This document shows, in pieces, positions 50,953 through 56,705 of a stretch of 56,705 nt of DNA. How positions within the stretch are numbered: the stretch's first letter is position 1; the number at the start of each line of letters is the position of its first letter. The notes under the pieces were generated by a model that saw only the letters and a list, made by a program, of their open reading frames with translations, ran no database searches and was not told the DNA's origin. Source of the DNA: Ramlibacter sp. (GTDB taxonomy: Bacteria > Pseudomonadota > Gammaproteobacteria > Burkholderiales > Burkholderiaceae_C); contig JAQGNJ010000109.1 of the NCBI GenBank assembly GCA_028291885.1, positions 1-56,705 on the forward strand, in the 5' to 3' direction. Position numbers and translations under genes: made by a program.

Positions 50953-51947
50953 GGCGCACCCTGCTGCACTCTCTCGTCTGGCTGACCGCCGTGCTGGTGT
51001 CCCGCTGCACCCTGGCCGGTCCGTTGCCGCTCGACCTCCGCGGCTATGCCGACGACGCCGGCGCCATTTCGGTGGTCCATGAAGGCGCTTCGATGGACCC
51101 CTACTTCGCCATCCAGGCGCTGCTGCTGGCGCACGACAGTGGCCTCGAGGTCGATCCGCATGTCCAGCGGCTCGTGGCCTGGCTGCTGCCTCGCCAGAAA
51201 CCCGACGGCACCTTCGACCGATTTTGCAGAGGCGTGCTGCAGCGCTGGGAGCCATGCCAGCGGGCCGACGCCGACGACTCACTTTTGGCGATGTGGAGCC
51301 GGCTGCTCGAACTGACACCGGCGGCCCTTGCAGCCCACCCGGGCTGGCAGCGCAGCCATGCTGCCGCCCGGGCGGCACTTGACCGGCTGTACCAGCCGTC
51401 GCGCGGAATCTACATGGTGTCGCACCTGTCGCTGCACGGGCTTTTCATGGACAACCTGGAAGTCTGGTGGCTGCGGGCGCAGGCGTCCGGGCCCGGCGCC
51501 AAGGTCGAGGCGGGGGCTCTGGCCAAGGCAATCCACTCCACCTTCTGGAACCCGGTCGACGGCCGCTTCCTGGTTTCGACCCAGCTGGAGCACCGATCGG
51601 TCAAGCCCGGCTTCTATCCGGACGCCGTCGCCCAGATCTTTCCGCTGCTGGTTGGCTTCCCGCATCTGCCGCAGCCAGCGGCAGCCTACTACCGCAGCTG
51701 GATGCGCGAACACCGGCGCGAGTGGCTTGCGCAGGGGGCGACCGATTACCCCTGGGGGCTGATTGCGGTGATCGCGTTGCAGCACGGTGACACCGAGAGC
51801 GCGGCATGCTGGATCGCCCGGTCGGCGCGCCTGCGGCACGGCGCGCGCTGGTCGGTCACGGACGAGACCGCCTACCAGATCCTGCTGAGCCGGGGCTTGA
51901 CGGCACGCGCGCCCGCGGCAAACTGCCTGGACCGCGGGCCAGCCTGA
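50949..51947 (+). CDS. Exported six-hairpin (GH-like) protein, second copy
   Basis: A 332-residue protein with signal peptide MRRTLLHSLVWLTAVLVSRC. Paired helices follow, with PYFAIQALLLAHDSGLEVD, RQKPDGTFDRFC, QRADADDSLLAMWSRLL, GIYMVSHLSLHGLFMDNLEV and PGFYPDAVAQIFPLLVGF. The DADDS and MDNLEV landmarks match the protein at 39458-40531. The pattern suggests an alpha/alpha toroid hydrolase or lyase acting on the polymer in the periplasm, as BcsZ and similar trimming enzymes do in other synthase loci. ATG 50949 overlaps the previous stop. Confidence 0.75.
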   Translation: MRRTLLHSLVWLTAVLVSRCTLAGPLPLDLRGYADDAGAISVVHEGASMDPYFAIQALLLAHDSGLEVDPHVQRLVAWLLPRQKPDGTFDRFCRGVLQRWEPCQRADADDSLLAMWSRLLELTPAALAAHPGWQRSHAAARAALDRLYQPSRGIYMVSHLSLHGLFMDNLEVWWLRAQASGPGAKVEAGALAKAIHSTFWNPVDGRFLVSTQLEHRSVKPGFYPDAVAQIFPLLVGFPHLPQPAAAYYRSWMREHRREWLAQGATDYPWGLIAVIALQHGDTESAACWIARSARLRHGARWSVTDETAYQILLSRGLTARAPAANCLDRGPA

Positions 51948-51979
51948 GCTTGCCCGACAACCAACGATGGGAGAGTTCT

Positions 51980-52804
51980 TTGCTGCGATCCACCCTGTTC
52001 ATGATCGGGCTGCTGGCTGCCGCCCACGTCCTTGCCCAGCCCGCGGCAGGACCATTGCCCGACTTCCCGGACTCTGCACCTCCTCCCGCGCCTACCGCGC
52101 CTGTCCGGTCGCTGGAAGTCAGCTTCGGCGCTCAGCACCTGAGCGACGGTTACGGTGCGTGGCGGGACGTCACGGCCACCGGCCGGTTCGGGCTGGGGCC
52201 CCACATGCTACGCGGCGAGGCTTCGGCCATGCGCCGGTTCGGCGCGGATGGCGCCATCGTCGCGGTAGGCGACAGCTACACCTTCGACCAGGACTGGTAT
52301 GGATCCCTTGCCGTGGGCGCCGGCGACGGCGCCTTCTACCTGCCGCGGGTCCGGGTGGACGCGGCGCTGAGCCGCAAGCTGCTGGCAGACCGCAACCTGG
52401 TGCTGACTGTCGGTCCCGGCTACTACCACGCGCCGGACGGCCACACCGACCGCTCCCTGCTGCTGGGCGCAACCTATTACTTCACTGCGCCGTGGATCCT
52501 GGAAGGCGGCGTGCGCTTCAACGCCAGCAATCCGGGGGGCGTGCACACCCGGCAGCAGTTCGTCGTCGCGACGTGGGGCCGCCACCGGCAGGACCTGGTG
52601 GTCGCACGCCACACCTGGGGCAGCGAGGGATACCTCACGATTAGCTCGCAGACCCAGCTGGTCAACTTCCGCAGCCGGGAAACCAACCTGAGCTGGCGGC
52701 ACTGGGTGACGCCGCAGAGCGGCGCAGTGCTGGGCCTGGTGCGGTACTCCAATCCGCTGTACCTGCGCACTGGCGTCACAGTCGGCGTGTTCCACGACTT
52801 TTGA
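51980..52804 (+). CDS. YaiO-type outer-membrane beta-barrel protein
   Basis: A 274-residue protein, probably starting at TTG 51980 with GGGAGAG just ahead; ATG 52001 would cut the signal peptide. The signal LRSTLFMIGLLAAAHVLAQ is followed by a Pro-rich linker, then amphipathic strands: SLEVSFGAQHLSDGYGAWRD, DWYGSLAVGAG, LVLTVGPGYYHAPDG and a terminal LRTGVTVGVFHDF with a C-terminal Phe. This resembles the YaiO outer-membrane barrel family. It is the obvious exit pore candidate for the polymer. The stop overlaps the TTG of the next frame. Confidence 0.8.
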   Translation: MLRSTLFMIGLLAAAHVLAQPAAGPLPDFPDSAPPPAPTAPVRSLEVSFGAQHLSDGYGAWRDVTATGRFGLGPHMLRGEASAMRRFGADGAIVAVGDSYTFDQDWYGSLAVGAGDGAFYLPRVRVDAALSRKLLADRNLVLTVGPGYYHAPDGHTDRSLLLGATYYFTAPWILEGGVRFNASNPGGVHTRQQFVVATWGRHRQDLVVARHTWGSEGYLTISSQTQLVNFRSRETNLSWRHWVTPQSGAVLGLVRYSNPLYLRTGVTVGVFHDF

Positions 52805-52812
52805 CCAGCATC

Positions 52813-53643
52813 ATGCCCAAGGCGCCGCTCAGCGACCCCGACGCCGACAGGCCGGATGCCCGTTTCGATGCGGCGTTCGCCTCGGCGCTCAGGATGAAGG
52901 CGCGGCTGACGGGAGTCCGTCCGCATCGCGCGTTCGCCCGGGTGGAGTTCACCCCCGCGATGCTGGCCCGGGCGACCGTGCTGCCGCTGGTGCTCTGCGG
53001 CCTGCTTTGGCACTATCGCGAGCATCTCTACGGGTTCTGGCAGGCCTGCATGACATTCTGGGCGGTGCGGCTCGAGCTCCCGCTGGCGCTGCTGCCAGGG
53101 CCGCATGGCAGGACGATGTTCATGCCGCTTGCGTCGCTCGGGCCGGCCGAGGCTGCAGGCGGCACCGCCCCATGGCTGATCTTGGGCGGCAGCGTACTCG
53201 CCTATGCGCTCTCGTACCGCCTGCGGCGCGCGGCCTACCCGCTCCGGTTCCCGCTGCGCATCGTGTGCGTGATCCTGGTGGTGTCCGTGCTGGTTTTCTG
53301 GTTATGGCCCGGACTGTTCCCTCGTAACAGCGCGCAACACGGCGAACAATTGCTGTCGATGGGATGGGCCCTTATCCTGGCCAGCCCCGGTATGCTCGGA
53401 ATGGGTTACTTCCTGATGCACCAGAACCTGCTCAAAATGCTCGGCAACACGGCACTGCTCCTGCTGTTCCTGGCATTGATGGTGCCGCACCAGGTGGTTT
53501 TGCATGTCCTCATCCTGAGCAAGCTATCGCTTTTGTTCATGCCCCTACTGTATTTCGTGTTCGGAGCGATCTTTGACGCGCTGGTCTTCGTGGCCCTCTA
53601 CGCCTGGGTGGTCAGCAACGTCCCGGTCCAGACCACGCTTTGA
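52813..53643 (+). CDS. Multi-pass inner-membrane protein of unknown function
   Basis: A 276-residue protein from ATG 52813 (TTG 52801 overlaps the previous stop and is an alternative). The first 60 residues are hydrophilic and likely cytosolic. About six helices follow, among them LPLVLCGLLWHYREHL, PWLILGGSVLAYALSY, IVCVILVVSVLVFWLWPG and ALLLLFLALMVPHQVVLHV. It lacks the Cys/Arg/His set of exosortases. Its place at the end of the synthase operon suggests a modification or export component, but nothing in it names a reaction. Confidence 0.75.
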   Translation: MPKAPLSDPDADRPDARFDAAFASALRMKARLTGVRPHRAFARVEFTPAMLARATVLPLVLCGLLWHYREHLYGFWQACMTFWAVRLELPLALLPGPHGRTMFMPLASLGPAEAAGGTAPWLILGGSVLAYALSYRLRRAAYPLRFPLRIVCVILVVSVLVFWLWPGLFPRNSAQHGEQLLSMGWALILASPGMLGMGYFLMHQNLLKMLGNTALLLLFLALMVPHQVVLHVLILSKLSLLFMPLLYFVFGAIFDALVFVALYAWVVSNVPVQTTL

Positions 53644-53955
53644 ACGTTTGCACCCTGCCACATTGTGTTACTTGTTGCATTTGATACATCTAGCATTATT
53701 TGGCGCAAAGACGCCGTGCCCGCAGCTCATCAATCGAACGTGTCGATCTACGTTGTCCTCCAGAAGCATGCCAGGACGCATGACGCGCTGGCTGCCCCGT
53801 CGGCGCCCGCCAAATATGGTGATTGGCAGTCCCCAGCATGGACTCGACACTTATTACCACTAGAACCAATTCACTCCCTTCGCCAAGTACAGCGCAGAAG
53901 TGTCCAACTGCCGCGTTTGGAAGGAGGAGTGAAAGATCTTTCAAGGGGTAACAAG
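53644..53955 (+). promoter_or_regulatory. Intergenic region before the histidine kinase
   Basis: 312 bases, notably AT-rich at 53660-53710. TTGTTG (53672-53677) and ATTATT (53695-53700) are 17 bases apart and make a weak sigma-70 candidate. A frame is open through it into the kinase, but the translation lacks a signal or fold pattern. A GGGGTAAC ribosome site before ATG 53956 marks the true start. The kinase and regulator probably have their own promoter. Confidence 0.45.
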
Positions 53956-55290
53956 ATGATGAAAGCTCCCGCTGTGACGCCTGGCGTCGCGCAATCCCAG
54001 TTACGTCCGGTGACGCCGGCCGCGCCGACCAGACGTCCGGTCCGAGGCAGCCGTCCCCGGGCCGCTGCCGCCGCGGCGGTGGCCACTGCAGCGGCTCCCC
54101 ACATCGCCCTCAGCATTTGCGCCGCAGGCATCGCAGTCACGATCGACGCGATGGGTACCCGTTACCTGGGTACCCCACCACTCGGAATTCCCCTGGTTGC
54201 CGCCATCGTGGCCGCCGCATGGTTTGGCACCTGGCGCTCCGGCCTGGCGACCGCCATGTTCTGCCTGCTGCTGCTCAGGCTGCCTCAGCTGCACCCTGCG
54301 TGGCAAGGGCCCACCGGTGGTCAGGCCGCAACAGCATCCTTCGTGGCCCTGGCCATGATGGTCGTTCTGCTGTGCCACTTCGCAACCAGCGCCCGGCGGG
54401 AGAGCGCCGCGGCGCTCGGCCTGATCCGCCAGGCCGACGCGCGCAACTCCGAATGCGTTGCGCTGCTGGCCCATGAACTGCGCAATCCACTGGCGGCCGT
54501 CTGCTCGGGACTCGAGCTGGTCCGCCTCTGCCCCGATCCTGACACCCTGCGGACGACGGCCGGCCGGATGGAGCGGCAATTGTCGCATGTGACGCGCTTG
54601 GTCGAAGACCTGCTCGAATCCGCGCGACTGGACCGCGGTACGGCGCGGCTCCAGCTGCGGAGCCGGTCAGTCGATTCGCTGGTGACCGATGCGGTCTCGT
54701 TGGCCACGGCATTCACCGCCCCGGCACGCCAGCATGTGATCGCGGCGCTGGATGCCGACGCCGGGTCGATCGACGTCGACCCCGACAAGATCATGCAGGT
54801 GCTGGGTAACCTGCTGCACAACGCATCCAAGTTCTCGCCGCCAGGCAGCACCATCACCGTACGAGTCATGGCTTCCGGTGAGGAAGTCCTGATAGCGGTC
54901 CGCGACGCAGGGATCGGCATCCCGCCGGATCAGCTTGATCGGATCTTTTGCCGCTATGCGCAGGTCGAGCCCGGGGCCCACAAGGGCCTCGGGCTGGGCC
55001 TGTCGCTGGTGCGCCAGTGGATGGATCTGCATGGCGGCAGTGTGGTGGCCCGAAGCGCGGGGCTGGGGGCCGGTTCCGAGTTCATCCTGACGTTCAGACG
55101 GCCGGTACTGGCCACGCACCCGGAATCCGATGTCGCTCCCGTCGGTCAGATCGCCCCGCTGCGCGTGCGCGACGCGGTCGCGGCGGAGGCAGCATGGCTT
55201 CGCCGGACGCTGCCGCTACGGCCGTTCATCCGCACCCGGCGGCCAACGCGCGCAGCGGGCCAGGCCCGGTCCGAACGGGCGGGAGCCTGA
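53956..55290 (+). CDS. Membrane sensor histidine kinase
   Basis: A 444-residue kinase. A basic N-terminus is followed by three or four close-packed helices (residues about 45-145) of the DUF4118/KdpD-like sensor type with hardly any periplasmic loop. The H-box is VALLAHELRNPLAAV, the N-box is LGNLLHNASKFSPPG, and the G-boxes are VRDAGIGIPPDQ and GLGLGLSLVRQW. An Arg/Pro-rich tail of about 55 residues has no receiver domain. The next gene, 1 base away, is its response regulator. A signal dissolved in or near the membrane is likely sensed. Confidence 0.92.
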   Translation: MMKAPAVTPGVAQSQLRPVTPAAPTRRPVRGSRPRAAAAAAVATAAAPHIALSICAAGIAVTIDAMGTRYLGTPPLGIPLVAAIVAAAWFGTWRSGLATAMFCLLLLRLPQLHPAWQGPTGGQAATASFVALAMMVVLLCHFATSARRESAAALGLIRQADARNSECVALLAHELRNPLAAVCSGLELVRLCPDPDTLRTTAGRMERQLSHVTRLVEDLLESARLDRGTARLQLRSRSVDSLVTDAVSLATAFTAPARQHVIAALDADAGSIDVDPDKIMQVLGNLLHNASKFSPPGSTITVRVMASGEEVLIAVRDAGIGIPPDQLDRIFCRYAQVEPGAHKGLGLGLSLVRQWMDLHGGSVVARSAGLGAGSEFILTFRRPVLATHPESDVAPVGQIAPLRVRDAVAAEAAWLRRTLPLRPFIRTRRPTRAAGQARSERAGA

Positions 55291-55291
55291 C

Positions 55292-56068
55292 ATGTCGGTC
55301 CCCGTTTACCGCCTCAGCGAAGTAAAGGCCGACCCCGGCTCGCGCGAATTTGGCATCCCCTTGACCACGCCAGCCGGCTCGCCAGCGTGGCCTGGATTCC
55401 TGGCAGGCCAGGCCGAACGGCCGGTCCGGGTCCTGCTCGTCGACGACGATCCCCATATCCGGCAGGTGATTGCGCAGGAACTGCTGACCGACCGGCGCAC
55501 CGATCTCGTCGCCCAGGGCGGCAGCGTGCGCGACGGCACCCGGCTGGCAGCCACCCACGACTTCGACGTGCTGTTGGTCGATCTCAACCTGCGCGACGGC
55601 AGTGGCTTTGACCTGATCGAGACGGTAAAGCTGACGCGTCCCTCGGTCGAGGTGGTAGTGATCTCCGTGATGGAGGACGAGGAACACGCGGTCCACGCGT
55701 TCGAACTGGGGGCGACTGGCTACCTGGTGAAGAACTCCTGGTTCGGAAATTTCGCGCAGGCAGTCCTCCAGGTCGCGAATGGCGGTGCGTCCATCACACC
55801 CAGCCTGGCGCGGCGGCTGCTGCACCGCCTGCGGCCGCTGTCGCCGATGCTGGCTTGGTCCGGCGCCGGCCTCAAACAGAAGCTGTCACGGCGCGAGCGG
55901 GAGGTTCTCAAGATGCTCGCCTCCGGCTACACCAGCACCGAGATCGGCCAGCAGCTGTGCATCAGCCCGCAGACTGTCAATGCCCACATCAAGAACATCT
56001 ACCGCAAGCTACACGTCCACAGTCGCGCGGAAGCAAGCAGCGTTGCCGCCCAGAGTGGCATCCTCTAG
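55292..56068 (+). CDS. LuxR-type response regulator (copy 2)
   Basis: A 258-residue regulator with GGGAG before ATG 55292. The receiver has LLVDDDPHIRQVI, the phospho-acceptor in DVLLVDLNLRDGSG, ISVMEDEEHA and GYLVKNSWFG. The LuxR helix-turn-helix is LSRREREVLKMLASGYTSTE and VNAHIKNIYRKL. It aligns end to end with copy 1 at 41387-42175, sharing well over half of its residues by eye, including unusual blocks such as NGGASITP and LARRLLHRLRP. Both carry a 30-35 residue lead before the receiver. It forms an operon with the kinase. Confidence 0.95.
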   Translation: MSVPVYRLSEVKADPGSREFGIPLTTPAGSPAWPGFLAGQAERPVRVLLVDDDPHIRQVIAQELLTDRRTDLVAQGGSVRDGTRLAATHDFDVLLVDLNLRDGSGFDLIETVKLTRPSVEVVVISVMEDEEHAVHAFELGATGYLVKNSWFGNFAQAVLQVANGGASITPSLARRLLHRLRPLSPMLAWSGAGLKQKLSRREREVLKMLASGYTSTEIGQQLCISPQTVNAHIKNIYRKLHVHSRAEASSVAAQSGIL

Positions 56069-56070
56069 AC

Positions 56071-56705
56071 GTGGTCGGCATCGACAAGCCCACACTGCTA
56101 GCCACGGTGCTGGGCCTGTCGATGGCCATTGGCATCATCCACCGGTCCCGCCTCGAGTACTGGCGCTGGAACAATCCGGTGGACCTCGCGATGTGCCTGG
56201 CGGCCTGCTTCTGGCTGTTCCACATGGTGGCGTTGGAGACGCTGCGCCAGCTGGGAGCGGACGAGCGCGCGCTGCTGGTGGCGCTCTGCATCCGCAATCA
56301 GACGCTGACGGTGGCGGTCGCAATGCTGCTGATCGGACTGTCCAACAACGGCCGGCGGCGCACCTACCGCTATCTGCTAGTGCAGATGGGCACCGGATGC
56401 GCGGCCCTGACCTGGATGCTGGTGATTGACGGCGATGCCGCGGGCATCGGCGCCAGCCGGGCCTACCGCTGCTGGATCATCGTCAACCTGAGCGGATCGG
56501 CGGCGCTGGCGTGGAGCCTCGCGCGGCGCGCGCGCCATCGTCCCTCCGTCAGCAACGGGCTGGCCTTCGTTGCTATCGCCCTGGTCTGCGTCTTATGGAC
56601 CGACGGCCTGCAGCCGGGCGAAGTCGAGGTGGTGCCAGCGACGTTCACGAAGTTCACTCACCTCTTCTACGCCATGTGCCTCACCTTCATGTGGTACCTG
56701 AGCAA
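56071..56705 (+). CDS. Seven-helix membrane protein, cut by the window end
   Basis: The frame opens with GTG 56071, two bases after the regulator stop, and is still open at the last base (211 codons seen). It contains about seven hydrophobic helices, for example LLATVLGLSMAIGII, LAMCLAACFWLFHMVAL, TVAVAMLLIGL, WIIVNLSGSAALAWSL and NGLAFVAIALVCVLW, with short loops. It could be the sensor part of another signalling protein or a third component of the kinase/regulator operon. No motif allows a choice. Confidence 0.7.
   Translation, partial: MVGIDKPTLLATVLGLSMAIGIIHRSRLEYWRWNNPVDLAMCLAACFWLFHMVALETLRQLGADERALLVALCIRNQTLTVAVAMLLIGLSNNGRRRTYRYLLVQMGTGCAALTWMLVIDGDAAGIGASRAYRCWIIVNLSGSAALAWSLARRARHRPSVSNGLAFVAIALVCVLWTDGLQPGEVEVVPATFTKFTHLFYAMCLTFMWYLS

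Noticed and set aside
52813-53643. Exosortase (PEP-CTERM sorting) identity for the multi-pass protein
   Set aside because: The conserved Cys, Arg and His residues in their helix contexts are not visible, and none of the secreted proteins here ends in a PEP-CTERM-type tripartite signal.
53665-53955. N-terminal extension of the histidine kinase to 53665
   Set aside because: The extension has no signal, helix or domain pattern, while ATG 53956 has a ribosome site and directly precedes a plausible basic N-terminus and sensor helices.

Overview
The window looks like chromosomal DNA of a high-GC betaproteobacterium, most likely Burkholderiales and perhaps Comamonadaceae. The reasons are uniformly GC-rich codons, two Bug-type (TctC) solute receptors, a cobN/chlID/cobW/cbtAB aerobic cobalamin locus, and a DUF2844/DUF3443 pair of a kind I associate with that order. 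No tRNA, rRNA or CRISPR array was seen.

1-15.8 kb: vitamin B12. A long, tightly coupled minus-strand operon runs cobU* - cobB - cobO - cobW - cobN - chlI/chlD - DUF1636 - cobQ* - cobG - cobH - cobI - cobJ (* = eroded). It is preceded by a cobalamin riboswitch (14460-14675). Many junctions are 4-base ATGA stop/start overlaps. A partial cobK converges on its 3' end. The divergent cbtB-cbtA pair should import cobalt. The chlI/chlD junction carries a textbook -1 frameshift site: seven A's followed by a 24-bp stem-loop. One message could therefore give both AAA+ and AAA+/VWA subunits of the CobN chelatase. Remnants of a SUMT-like gene and of panD lie beyond cbtA.

16.2-20.6 kb: biotin operon bioA-bioD-bioF-bioB on the plus strand, then a frameshifted minus-strand remnant.

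21-35.5 kb: two aromatic or heterocyclic catabolic islands. The first has a FadR-type GntR regulator facing a tandem palindromic operator, two FAD monooxygenases, two Bug receptors, an FAA hydrolase and a gentisate dioxygenase-like bicupin. This is a gentisate-type ring-cleavage route without a visible maleylpyruvate isomerase. The second is built around an IclR regulator. It has an NMT1/SsuA-type ABC importer and a formamidase-like hydrolase on the minus strand, and an amidohydrolase and an MhpC-like hydrolase on the plus strand.

35.5-39.4 kb: a decayed zone with a GntR-FCD fragment, an IS3-family end, an ATP-dependent DNA ligase pseudogene, and small orphan genes including two related membrane proteins.

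39.4-56.7 kb: a surface/exopolymer locus. A Tat-exported six-hairpin-like protein, a Crp-type regulator and a LuxR-type response regulator come first. Then follow three secreted low-complexity proteins, a terminator, a small charged protein, DUF2844, a pepsin-like DUF3443 lipoprotein, WecB (UDP-ManNAc synthesis), a membrane GT2 synthase, a bactofilin-like protein, a second six-hairpin-like protein, a YaiO-type outer-membrane barrel and a multi-pass membrane protein. It ends with a histidine kinase, a close paralogue of the first response regulator, and a truncated 7-TM protein. I read this as an uncharacterised synthase-dependent amino-sugar polymer system bracketed by twin response regulators. 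It is the best candidate for an undescribed system in the window.
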